Shown here: piece by piece, positions 35,407-45,040 of the stretch | Layout of the letters: every line of letters begins with the position of its first letter | Numbering within the stretch: the first letter of the stretch is position 1 | Assembly: GCA_016180725.1 (NCBI GenBank) | Contig: JACPAR010000015.1 | Span: 1 to 53,719, forward strand | Reading direction: 5' to 3' | Length of the DNA stretch: 53,719 nucleotides | Origin: Candidatus Levyibacteriota bacterium | Lineage (GTDB): Bacteria > Patescibacteriota > Microgenomatia > Levybacterales > UBA12049 | Translations under genes and position numbers: made by a program | The notes under the pieces: model-generated | Databases searched by the model: none | What the model was told of the DNA's origin: nothing | The model's input: the letters and a program-made list of their open reading frames with translations, nothing else

Positions 35407-38400
35407 GCCCGACAGCTCACAGCTCACAGCTCACAGCTCACAGCTCACAGCTCACAGCTCACAGCTCACAGCTCACAGCTCACAGCTCACAGCTCACAGC
35501 TCACACTAAAGTTTAGGCGTCAATTCCCAAAAATCAAGAGGCAAACCCTCACTGTCCTCTTAATTATTTCTTTATTAATATCTCAACTCACTTCTCTTTT
35601 TGTTCCCTCAGTTTATGCCGCAAGTTCACCTTGGAGCCAAACTAATTGGAATGGTGGGAGTGGGCAGACTGCTTGGAGTGATACAACCAAGTATTCTTCT
35701 GGCTCAAGTGTTGATGCCACTACTACTTCTGGACAAGTAACATTGACTAATACAGAAAAATTTTCTAATACAGGGTTTGAATCAAACCTGACAGGGTGGA
35801 CCGTATCAGGCACCACCAATGATTTAACTTTGCAGCCTGATGGAGCTACTGGAATTGATACCTGGATATTATCAGTTGGCACAGGTGGTAGCGCTGGGTA
35901 TCAGAATACCAATAACGGTGCGCAGAATGTTTTTCAAGTGGGTCTCACAGTATCAGGCACAGATATTGAACGTGGACTTATAAAATTAGATCTTTCTTCT
36001 ATACCCTCAACAGCGAAGGTTTCATCTGCCACTCTTTCAATATATGCTACTAGTCAAGTAGCATCTGGAAATGCTCAAACATTTTCTGTTTACAGAATGC
36101 TCCAAAGTTGGGTGGAAGGAACAGGGAATTTTAGCACTACTGGGGATGGAACCACATGGTTAACCTATAATGGTGTCAGCAATTGGCAAACAGCAGGAGG
36201 GTCAGGGTCTAACGATCGAGAGACTACTGCTATCGGTTCTAGCGCATTCGCAAGTTCTGAAACTTCTGGTGAGTTCAAGAATTTCAGCTTGACAGCAAGT
36301 GCAGTTCAAGAATGGATTGATGGAACGATGACTAATAATGGGGTTATGATTAAGAGTGAGGAAACAGGAACAAATAGATTTACATTTGCTGCAAGTGATA
36401 ACGCTACTGCTGCTAACCGGCCTAAGTTAGCAATAAGCTACTATAACTACTCACGAGATACATCCATCAAATATGGAGGAAGTAATGCTTCGGCACAAAT
36501 AATCACACCTTCAGGTGGTACTAATAATTTTCTTCAAACTGTCAATGTGGGAGATACAAATACTTACAATTTAGTTTCTTATGCTTATACAGATGGTAGT
36601 GCCATAACTTCTTCTGATGTAGAGCTTTTTTATAACGGTTCAACGATTGCAACAACATATACTTCTGTTGGTTCTGGTTGGTATAAACTTACTGGAACTT
36701 TAACAGGAGCAAATGCGTCAAGGGTTTATGGAGTTCAAGTAAAAGCAAATAAAACTGTTTATGTAGACAACTTTAGTTTGAATAATTATGCTTCTTCCGG
36801 AACTTTGACCTCATCTATTTTTGACAGCGAATTTACAGCAGGTGCAGCTTGGGGTACCCTAACTTATACGGCAACTACTCCAACTAATACAACAGTTTCA
36901 GTAAAAATGAGGACTTCTAATTCATCTTCAATGTCTGGGGCTACAGCTTTTGGTTCATGTACCGCAATAACAAGTGGTTCCGACATTTCTTCTAACACTT
37001 GCGTAGCTGATGGGCAAAGATATATTCAATATCTCCTGACATTATCGAATAGCAGTACAGAAGTTACACCAACTTTTTCAGATTTATCACTAACATTTGC
37101 AACCTATGATACTGACGCACCATCTATCTCTTTAACAGCTTTAACCCCTGACCCAAATTCTGATAATACGCCAACTCTATCGGGAACAGCTACTGACTTA
37201 ATAGGCACTGTTTCCAATGTCCAGTTTCAGATGGATGCAACTTCTGGCTCCTGGACTGCTTGTACAGCGGATGACGGCAGTTTTGATGAAGTGACAGAGA
37301 CATTTACATGTACTCCTTCTGCATTATCTGACGGTAGTCATACGATGTATGTCAGGGCTACCGACAGTAACAGCAATACGACTGCTTCGGGAAGTGAATC
37401 TTCTGACACTTTTACCATTGATGTGACAGCCCCGGCTTCTTTTGACCTGGATTCTCCTGGCCATGAGAGTTACACTACCAATGAGCGACCCACTTTTAAG
37501 TGGAAGGCAACCACCGACCCTTCGGCAGGCTCAGGGCAAGTGCCTTCAGGTTTATCCAGCTATACCCTGGAAGTAGACAATGGGGATACGGGAGACTTTA
37601 GTATTACGGGTATCCCTACCAGCAGGACTACAGATTATGACACCAATAAATATCTTGTCCATTATGATAACTTTTCAGATTCAGATTCCAGTAATAATTA
37701 CATCTCAATTTATACTAAATCACACAGTGACTGGAGTTCCTCTGAAAACTATGGCAAGTTAAAAGAAGGCTCAAGATCCTGGAAGATTAAAGCCATTGAT
37801 GCCGCAGGTAATGAAAGGTCAGAGGGCAGGACTGTGATTGTTGATTTAACAGGCCCGACATTATCCTCCCTTTCCTCATCTGGCTCGGCAGGCAGCAAAG
37901 ACGGTTATTTTCTGGTGACCAACCAAAAGCCAAGCCTAACAGGCACTATTACTGATAATTATTCTCCTGATAAGGTAGAAATCTCCATCTACAAGGAAAA
38001 CTACTTTCTGGGTGCCATCACCTCCAAAGAGCTGTTTACTTCCATTACTTATTCACTCTCCAACAGCAGTAATAATAAATCCCTCTCTTTTTCCATTCCT
38101 GTCCCTGATTCCCTGGACTTCGGCAGTTACGAAGTAAATATTAAAGGACAAGACAAAGCAGGCAATAAATCCGGCGCTTCTACCATATATTTTAAGGTTT
38201 TGACTGCCCGGCAGGCAAAAGAACTTTTGCAGGGTAAACTTTCAGAAAAAGAAAAGAAAACAATTCAGGAGAGATCACAGGTATCTCTGCCGGAATTGGA
38301 GAAAAAAGCAGTTTTAAGACGGGAAAAAGAAGCAGCGGAATTTGATAAGTTAATTACCCCATTCTCCCAAACATTCTCTGTCATCCCCAACCTGATTGGG

Positions 38401-39243
38401 AATCTATATAAATCATCTACTGCGGGACTCACGATGACAGGAAACGCCATTAGCCATGGTTTCCTCGAAGTGACAAATGGTATAGGTAAAGGTTACAACA
38501 ACCTAGCTCAAAAAGCGCCTGGGTTGGTAAAAAATACCATGTTAGCTTTAGAAAATGGAGTAAATACGGTTAGCTCAACTATCAGTAACACTAACCAAGT
38601 AGCGCTTAATACTCTTAATAAATCTCAAGGGAAGTTAGAGAATAAAATCAGCAAGAGTTCTAGAGAAACAGCACAAATTTTTAATTCTCAATTATCAAAT
38701 GTTAAAAACATAGCAGGCGGCACCACTAAAGTCATTGCGAGCGCAAGCGAAGCAATCTCTAATTCGTTGGCCAGATCGCAGGAAGAAACCCAAAAACAAA
38801 TCGCAAAAACTCACCAGAATACAAGCGATGCTATTAAGGATAAAGGTCAAAGAATAAGTAAAGGAATAAATCTTGCTTTCCGCTCTTTCCAAAAACCAGT
38901 CAATGATACAACTGGTTTCCTGGACAGAACTAAAGTATGGTTTCTAACTTTTGGATCAATAGTTATAGATCCAAATCCAACAACTATTTCTGGTGTTGCT
39001 ATTGATGAGTTAGGAAAAGATTATGCAGTTGTTTCCTGGAAAACAAACCATTATGCTTGGGGTAAAGTTAATTATGGTAAAGATTTAACTTATGGGAAAG
39101 AAGTACTTTTAACCAAAAGAGAGAAAGTCCATGTTGCCCGCTTAACAGGGCTTAAACCAGGGGAAAAATATTATTTTGAAGTAATGTCCCAGAACAAAAA
39201 TTATGCTTATGACGCCTACTATAGTTTTGAGACTAAAAAGTAG
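35407..39243 (+). CDS. Giant secreted surface protein: signal peptide, DNRLRE-like domain, Ig-like domains, helical region, C-terminal FN3-like domain
   Basis: Frame is open from 35407; KFRRQFPKIKRQTLTVLLIISLLISQLTSLFVPSVYAA is a signal peptide upstream of the ORF-track TTG start (35743); no ATG/GTG/TTG between the upstream stop (35404-35406) and the signal peptide. Confidence 0.8.
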   Translation, partial: ARQLTAHSSQLTAHSSQLTAHSSQLTAHSSQLTLKFRRQFPKIKRQTLTVLLIISLLISQLTSLFVPSVYAASSPWSQTNWNGGSGQTAWSDTTKYSSGSSVDATTTSGQVTLTNTEKFSNTGFESNLTGWTVSGTTNDLTLQPDGATGIDTWILSVGTGGSAGYQNTNNGAQNVFQVGLTVSGTDIERGLIKLDLSSIPSTAKVSSATLSIYATSQVASGNAQTFSVYRMLQSWVEGTGNFSTTGDGTTWLTYNGVSNWQTAGGSGSNDRETTAIGSSAFASSETSGEFKNFSLTASAVQEWIDGTMTNNGVMIKSEETGTNRFTFAASDNATAANRPKLAISYYNYSRDTSIKYGGSNASAQIITPSGGTNNFLQTVNVGDTNTYNLVSYAYTDGSAITSSDVELFYNGSTIATTYTSVGSGWYKLTGTLTGANASRVYGVQVKANKTVYVDNFSLNNYASSGTLTSSIFDSEFTAGAAWGTLTYTATTPTNTTVSVKMRTSNSSSMSGATAFGSCTAITSGSDISSNTCVADGQRYIQYLLTLSNSSTEVTPTFSDLSLTFATYDTDAPSISLTALTPDPNSDNTPTLSGTATDLIGTVSNVQFQMDATSGSWTACTADDGSFDEVTETFTCTPSALSDGSHTMYVRATDSNSNTTASGSESSDTFTIDVTAPASFDLDSPGHESYTTNERPTFKWKATTDPSAGSGQVPSGLSSYTLEVDNGDTGDFSITGIPTSRTTDYDTNKYLVHYDNFSDSDSSNNYISIYTKSHSDWSSSENYGKLKEGSRSWKIKAIDAAGNERSEGRTVIVDLTGPTLSSLSSSGSAGSKDGYFLVTNQKPSLTGTITDNYSPDKVEISIYKENYFLGAITSKELFTSITYSLSNSSNNKSLSFSIPVPDSLDFGSYEVNIKGQDKAGNKSGASTIYFKVLTARQAKELLQGKLSEKEKKTIQERSQVSLPELEKKAVLRREKEAAEFDKLITPFSQTFSVIPNLIGNLYKSSTAGLTMTGNAISHGFLEVTNGIGKGYNNLAQKAPGLVKNTMLALENGVNTVSSTISNTNQVALNTLNKSQGKLENKISKSSRETAQIFNSQLSNVKNIAGGTTKVIASASEAISNSLARSQEETQKQIAKTHQNTSDAIKDKGQRISKGINLAFRSFQKPVNDTTGFLDRTKVWFLTFGSIVIDPNPTTISGVAIDELGKDYAVVSWKTNHYAWGKVNYGKDLTYGKEVLLTKREKVHVARLTGLKPGEKYYFEVMSQNKNYAYDAYYSFETKK
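35414..35504. repeat. Tandem heptanucleotide repeat (AGCTCAC)x13
   Basis: 13 perfect copies over 91 bp. Confidence 0.98.
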
Positions 39244-39262
39244 TAAAATATTTGTATAACCT

Positions 39263-40114
39263 ATGCCAAACGAATTTATACGCAATCTAAATATAAATCA
39301 AGAGAATAAGACTCCTGGAAGGTGGCCCGCTTCGACTCAGCGAGGCGAGCCAAAAGGACTCCTTCCAGGTGGCGTTGCCATGCCGGTTATCACAATCCTG
39401 GTATATTTTCTGACTAAAAATCCTTTAACTGGCAACCTAAAATTACAGTTCACGCTTTTAAGCATCATAGCTTTGTTAGTTTTTGGGTATTTTCTTAAGA
39501 AAAAAGGGCTATCTGTTATTCAAAATGTAGAATTTAATTATCTTCTAACAGTTGCTGTGCTGTTTTTGATTGCCTCCACCGGCTGGTTTTTCTCTCCCTT
39601 TTTCTTTGTTTTATACCTTTGGGCAATATTTTTGGCTTTTATCTTTTCACCTACGGCTTCCTTAGGTTTTATTATTACCCTGGTAATCCTTTTTTCTTTT
39701 AATATTGGACAGGTAGACTTAGCTTATGACTTTATGATTGTCTTATCATTACTCACCACAATCCCGTTAAGTCTATATCTTAGAAAAGAATATCTTCGGC
39801 TTAAAGAATCGGAAAAAGAAATTTTGGTACTGCAAAAACAGAAAGAAAATTTTAACAGCATAGTTGAGGAAGTGTTAGCCAATAAAATCAGCAGTATTGC
39901 AGCGAATTTAAGACAGCCGATTAATGATATTAAGCAGTTAGCTTTTAGAATGGGAGATATTAAGGAAAAACAAAAATTAGAAACTGACAGGGAAAGAATA
40001 CTTGCTTCCTCAGAAGAAGCCCTAAGGGTTCTAAAAGAATTTGAAGAACAATCAACAGGAAAGAAATTAGTAGTTAACCCCGGCTCTCCTCAGGCGGCTC
40101 CAGGAACTTCTTAA
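39263..40114 (+). CDS. Multi-TM membrane protein with C-terminal coiled/HisKA-like segment
   Basis: Six or so TM segments then LQKQKENFNSIVEEVLANKISSIAANLRQPINDIKQ. Confidence 0.6.
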   Translation: MPNEFIRNLNINQENKTPGRWPASTQRGEPKGLLPGGVAMPVITILVYFLTKNPLTGNLKLQFTLLSIIALLVFGYFLKKKGLSVIQNVEFNYLLTVAVLFLIASTGWFFSPFFFVLYLWAIFLAFIFSPTASLGFIITLVILFSFNIGQVDLAYDFMIVLSLLTTIPLSLYLRKEYLRLKESEKEILVLQKQKENFNSIVEEVLANKISSIAANLRQPINDIKQLAFRMGDIKEKQKLETDRERILASSEEALRVLKEFEEQSTGKKLVVNPGSPQAAPGTS

Positions 40115-40463
40115 TATTTTGCAGAAACTGGTCAGGATTCATGTCTGATTTAATGAGGTAAGATTTAGCTCCGTTTTGCATGGCTTCATCTATAACTTTA
40201 TCATGGGCTAAATTAGTAAGAAGTATAATGGGGCCATTGGCCAGTTTGGCAGGGTTTTCTTTAAGCTCTTTTAAAAACCCCAAGCCATCTAATTTAGGCA
40301 TCATGGCATCAAGTAAAATTAAATCAAAACCACCTTCCTGGGCTTTGAGTAATCCTTCCTGGCCATCAACAGCAGTTTCAACCTGGTATTTTTCACCTTC
40401 CAAAACTTCACGGTAAACATCACGGATATACTGGTCATCATCAATTACTAATACTTTTTTCAT
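40074..40463 (-). CDS. Response regulator receiver protein
   Basis: MKKVLVIDDDQYIRDVY, LILLDAMMPKLDGLGFL, LTNLA..., KSYLIKSD. Confidence 0.93.
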   Translation of the reverse strand: MKKVLVIDDDQYIRDVYREVLEGEKYQVETAVDGQEGLLKAQEGGFDLILLDAMMPKLDGLGFLKELKENPAKLANGPIILLTNLAHDKVIDEAMQNGAKSYLIKSDMNPDQFLQNIKKFLEPPEESRG

Positions 40464-40531
40464 CTGGTTTTAGAATAGCAAATAACCTTGGATATTGCAA
40501 TTGTTTTTTTCTTTAAGAATTTAACAAAAAA

Positions 40532-43201
40532 TCAACCTATATGTCTTCTAATAAGTTTTCTAATTTCTTCAACTAATACAATTGATGCTGCAATAGAAAT
40601 AATTAATAGCCAGTCTTGTAAACTCAAAACGGTTGTATGAAGTATATTTTGCATTAAGGGATTATAAATCGCAAAAAGCTGCAAAATAATAACAGTTAAG
40701 GTAGCACCAACTAAAAACCTATTTGAGAACGGATTTAATTGAAAAATAGATTTGCTTTCATGTCTGCAGTTCCAGGCATTAAACCACTGGAAAACTGCCA
40801 GTACTGTTAGTGACACTGTCCATGCTTTTACCATATCCTGCTGATAATAGCCTTTGAACAAAAACAGTGTTCCTATCATCATTGGTATTGCCATCAAAAA
40901 CATTCTTTGAGCAGTTAATCCGTCTATTAAATACTTTTTTGGATGTTCAAAAGTGCCTTTTAGCAAACCTTCTTCTTTAGGTTCCATAGCCAAAGACACA
41001 TCAAGAAAACCATCAGTCACAAAGTTTAGCCACACAATTTGGGCTGCTAAAATTGGTAATGGAAAACCTAGAAGCAATGCCCCTATAATGGTAAATGCTT
41101 CACCAAAACCGGTTGAAAAAAGATACAGAATAACCTTTTTAATGGTCTTATAAATACTCCTGCCTTCCTCTACTGCTGAAATAATACTGGCAAAGTTATC
41201 ATCAAGCAAGACTATATCTGAAGCCTCTTTGGCTACTTCCGTACCAATCTTACCCATAGAAACACCTAAATCTGCTGCTACCAAAGAGGGAGCATCGTTA
41301 ACACCATCTCCAGTCATAGCTACAATAACACCTTTTCTTTTATATGCCCTGACAATCTTTAACTTATGGTCCGGTGTAACTCGGGCAAAAACAGATACTT
41401 TAGGGAGCATATCAGCAAACTCATCATCAGAAAGTGAATCAATATCTTCCCCTGTTAGAATAGTGTCTCCTTCATGGTAAATGCCAGCCTCTTTGGCGAT
41501 AGCTTGAGCTGTTATTTTGTGATCTCCAGTAATCATTACTACCTTAATTCCGGCAGATATAGCTTTTCGCATAGCATCATGGACTTCTGGACGAAGTGTA
41601 TCTTTTAGACCAAAAAACCCTACAAAAGTAAGTCCTTCCACATCTTTAGGTTTAATATCATCATTGACATCATCCTTTAAGGCAAAAGCCAGAACTCTTA
41701 GCCCTTCTTGGGATATTTTGACTAACATTGCCTCAAGCTCTTTTTTCTTCTCCTGGGATAAAGGATGACTTTTGCCTTCATGCCAAACTTTAGTTGTAAG
41801 TTTTAAAATCTCCTCAGAAGCACCAAGCACAGTCAAATTTACCTGTCCATCAATTTTGTGTGAAACAGCATGGTATTTATTTTTGTAATCAAATGGTATT
41901 TCAGACAGCCTGGGAGATTCTTTCTCTAAAACTTGCTTTTGAAACCCTACCTTTTGGGCAAAGACTGACAAAGAGGACTCTGTTGGATCGCCAGTTGCCT
42001 GCCACTGCTTTAATTCCTTATCAAAAACCACTCCATTATTAGTAACAAAAGCTGCTAGTTTGCCTGCTAAAAGTAATTCTGGGTGATTAAGAGGGTCAAT
42101 TTTACTGTCATTTAAAATTACTTCTCCCTCTGGTTTATAACCTTCACCAGTTACGCTGAATGTTTTTCCGTCAACATAGACCTTCTGCAACAGTATTTCA
42201 TTTTTGGTAAGAGTGCCTGTTTTATCAACAGCAATTACCCTGGCTTGCCCTAAGGCTTCAACTGCCTGAAGTTTTTTAACCAAAGCATTCCTTTTACTCA
42301 TTCTCCAAACACCTGTTGCCAGCACTAAAGTCATAACAATTGGTAGACCTTCGGGAATAATAGATACTGCCAAGGACACAACTGTTGTAAACATTTCTCT
42401 TACTGAATGACCTAAGAAAATTCCTATGGTGAATATAGAAGTACAAATAGTAGCAACAGTAATAATGATTAACCTGGTAAGGTAACGAATATTGGCTTTA
42501 AGGGGTATTTCGGTATTGATAACAGCAATTTCTTTTGAGATTTTACCTAAAACTGTTTCCAGCCCTGTGGCAACAACAATTGCTTTTCCATTACCGGCCA
42601 CAACATTGGTTCCTTTAAAGACCATATTTCTTTGATCAGCAGTTGGTAAGTTTTGAGTAGATAATACTTCATCAAATTTAGAAACTGGCTGGGATTCACC
42701 GGTCATGGCAGCTTCATTAATTGTGAGATTGTTTGATTCAATTATTCTGCCGTCAGCCGGTACTTTATCTCCTTCTTGTAAAATAACCACATCTCCTGGT
42801 ACAACCTCATAGTCAGGGATAACCATCTCTTTGCCATCACGCAGGACTTTAGTATTAGTCTCAGCAAACTTTTTTAAAGCTAGTAGAGTATTTTGAGCCT
42901 TACCTTCCTGGATTGCGCCAACTATTGCATTAAAGAAAAGTACAAACAGAATAATGGAGCCATCAATAAATTCCTTCATAAAAAACACAATTAAACTGGC
43001 AATAAGGAGGACATAAATAAGAGGGCTTTGGAATTGTCGAAGAAAGATGATTACTAGATTGTCTAATTTGGCTTCTGGAAGTTTATTAAACCCGTACATT
43101 GCAAGACGATTTTTTGCTTCTTCCTCTATTAAACCATTTTCATTGGAATTAAGTATTTCAAAAACACTAGAAACATTTTTGGAGTACCAAGCATTTTCCA
43201 T
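40532..43201 (-). CDS. P-type cation-transporting ATPase (Ca2+-ATPase-like)
   Basis: IAVDKTGTLTKNEI, TGDHKITAQAIAKEAGI, MTGDGVNDAPSLVAADLGVSMG. Confidence 0.95.
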   Translation of the reverse strand: MENAWYSKNVSSVFEILNSNENGLIEEEAKNRLAMYGFNKLPEAKLDNLVIIFLRQFQSPLIYVLLIASLIVFFMKEFIDGSIILFVLFFNAIVGAIQEGKAQNTLLALKKFAETNTKVLRDGKEMVIPDYEVVPGDVVILQEGDKVPADGRIIESNNLTINEAAMTGESQPVSKFDEVLSTQNLPTADQRNMVFKGTNVVAGNGKAIVVATGLETVLGKISKEIAVINTEIPLKANIRYLTRLIIITVATICTSIFTIGIFLGHSVREMFTTVVSLAVSIIPEGLPIVMTLVLATGVWRMSKRNALVKKLQAVEALGQARVIAVDKTGTLTKNEILLQKVYVDGKTFSVTGEGYKPEGEVILNDSKIDPLNHPELLLAGKLAAFVTNNGVVFDKELKQWQATGDPTESSLSVFAQKVGFQKQVLEKESPRLSEIPFDYKNKYHAVSHKIDGQVNLTVLGASEEILKLTTKVWHEGKSHPLSQEKKKELEAMLVKISQEGLRVLAFALKDDVNDDIKPKDVEGLTFVGFFGLKDTLRPEVHDAMRKAISAGIKVVMITGDHKITAQAIAKEAGIYHEGDTILTGEDIDSLSDDEFADMLPKVSVFARVTPDHKLKIVRAYKRKGVIVAMTGDGVNDAPSLVAADLGVSMGKIGTEVAKEASDIVLLDDNFASIISAVEEGRSIYKTIKKVILYLFSTGFGEAFTIIGALLLGFPLPILAAQIVWLNFVTDGFLDVSLAMEPKEEGLLKGTFEHPKKYLIDGLTAQRMFLMAIPMMIGTLFLFKGYYQQDMVKAWTVSLTVLAVFQWFNAWNCRHESKSIFQLNPFSNRFLVGATLTVIILQLFAIYNPLMQNILHTTVLSLQDWLLIISIAASIVLVEEIRKLIRRHIG

Positions 43202-43338
43202 AAGTTAATAGCTGCTACCATTTCTAGTTTATCATTATTTTCGTTATCATGTTGCCAATCTACTTTGAATTTCTGGTGGTTTCGAGTGGACAATTCTCAC
43301 TAAAGCATCCCTTTTAGACAATGTGATAATATAGGGGT

Positions 43339-44646
43339 ATGACAAGATGGAAGCATGTGTTTAGGAAAACGTATTTGATCATTGTATCCCTCGCCGCATT
43401 ACTGGCTACTGCTGTCTTTTTTATCCTGCAATCTCCTAATCCGAAGACATCTATAGCGGAGTTTACCGGAGAAATCAGCGGACTTCCGCCATCAAGTACT
43501 GGTACCGCTTCAAAAAGCGCAGTTCTTAATGTTGTAGATCCGACTACCGTGCAACTAATCACCGGAAAAGAAATTGAAGGTAGTTTTTCTTCATACCAAA
43601 TAGAAACCTCTCCCGGCCGGAGGATGGCAATCCTGAAAGTATGGGATTTTGACAGTAAGGTTTTGTACAGCGGCTCAAGCAGGATTTTTAATCTTTCCGC
43701 AGGGCAGACTCAAAAGGCGGATATTGCACTTAAAGAGGCAGGTGCTTTCAATGACATTTCTGCTCCGGTGTCTTTCCAACCTGCGGTCTTTAACACCCTT
43801 ACTATATTCTCCAAAAGTTTCATTGCCCATGCGGCAGAAGAAAAACCGGTTTTTGCTGTCATCCACAAACCCGGACCACGCGGACCATATTCAGACCAGG
43901 TAGCAGATGTTCAACTCACCTTAGTTTTAAGCGGCAACAGTGTAATAGCAACCGATCAACAATCACTGGATGCTATCGATGAAGAGCGCAATTTAAAAGA
44001 TCTTGCTCCCGATACGTACGGGGATTTTAAGCCTTTAGAACCAAATTTTGTGGTGGAATTGGATATAAAGTTTGACCTTACCTGGCCGATAATAACAATT
44101 TCGTTAATAAATGTGGAAAATCAGGAAGTAATCTGGAAAGACACAACAGATTCTAGAGTAGAGACGAAAGCTTATGGTTTTAGTAATATTGTTAATCTTG
44201 CCGCAGAAAAATTAGTTACAAGTCTTAGCGGAAAAGGTCCAAATCCGGTTAAGCTCCCCGCATTTACTCCATCAATCCCAAAACCTGTCAAATCAATGGC
44301 CCAGTGGAGAATAAAGTTAAGAAAGTTACTGGGTTTGGACAAACAATCCGAATCCAAACCCCAATCATTACCGCCTCCAACCACAGCGCCTAAGCTATCT
44401 TGTAACATCCCAGCTTTTCGGGAATGCGCGAACACTTTTAGTTTGCAGGTATGTATTGACGCATGCCCGTATGTAGATACCGTTTGTCCGGCCAGCGCGC
44501 CGCCGAACACTGAGTGCAAAGAAACGGACAAGGCTTGTTCCGATGCTTGCTGGAACAAAGCCGATGCGCATATTAACAATTGCTTGACAGTAAACAACTG
44601 CACCAAGGAAGAAGTTATTGCTGGCGGTGGCGGAGCACAAAGGTAA
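43339..44646 (+). CDS. Secreted/anchored protein with Cys-rich C-terminus
   Basis: N-terminal TM/signal; C-terminal CNIPAFRECANTFSLQVCIDACPYVDTVCPASAPPNTECKETDKACSDACW...NNC. Confidence 0.6.
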   Translation: MTRWKHVFRKTYLIIVSLAALLATAVFFILQSPNPKTSIAEFTGEISGLPPSSTGTASKSAVLNVVDPTTVQLITGKEIEGSFSSYQIETSPGRRMAILKVWDFDSKVLYSGSSRIFNLSAGQTQKADIALKEAGAFNDISAPVSFQPAVFNTLTIFSKSFIAHAAEEKPVFAVIHKPGPRGPYSDQVADVQLTLVLSGNSVIATDQQSLDAIDEERNLKDLAPDTYGDFKPLEPNFVVELDIKFDLTWPIITISLINVENQEVIWKDTTDSRVETKAYGFSNIVNLAAEKLVTSLSGKGPNPVKLPAFTPSIPKPVKSMAQWRIKLRKLLGLDKQSESKPQSLPPPTTAPKLSCNIPAFRECANTFSLQVCIDACPYVDTVCPASAPPNTECKETDKACSDACWNKADAHINNCLTVNNCTKEEVIAGGGGAQR

Positions 44647-44719
44647 TTACTACAAGAGCTTTATCCGCAACCCTAGATGAACAATTTTTAGGACTTTTTT
44701 AAGGTAAGGGTTTGTCCAT

Positions 44720-45040
44720 TTAATAAATGGGGGTACCAGCATTTTTGTCGTTTTGAATCCGCCCCAGTAAGATAAACAGTTCAGTTATCGCTTCGACATC
44801 ATCTTCACCAACAACATTAAACTTTTCCTGACAGGCTTCGGAGAATAACTCCTCTTTCTTAAGATTACAAATAGTAGCCCGTGCTTCTGCTGCTGATACT
44901 TCGGGCATTAGTTGCGATGGAGTTATCGGTATTTTTTCTCCTCTTGATTGTTGTTGCCCCAAGAATAAAACTGCCAGAACAATGATAATTATTATGGCAA
45001 TAATAAGACCTGGGAGTGCAAATCTTTTTTGTTTTTTTAT
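44720..45040 (-). CDS. Small TM-anchored protein (possible ATA start overlapping the upstream stop)
   Basis: Frame reads (ATA)KKQKRFALPGLIIAIIIIIVLAVLFLGQQQSRGEKIPITPSQLMPEVSAAEARATICNLKKEELF...; the ORF track starts at a TTG inside the TM. Confidence 0.5.
   Translation of the reverse strand: MKKQKRFALPGLIIAIIIIIVLAVLFLGQQQSRGEKIPITPSQLMPEVSAAEARATICNLKKEELFSEACQEKFNVVGEDDVEAITELFILLGRIQNDKNAGTPIY

Noticed and set aside
35414-35504. CRISPR-like array
   Set aside because: 7-bp units with no spacers; simple tandem repeat
44172-44606. 144-aa minus-strand ORF
   Set aside because: Shadow ORF opposite a strand-consistent secreted protein gene
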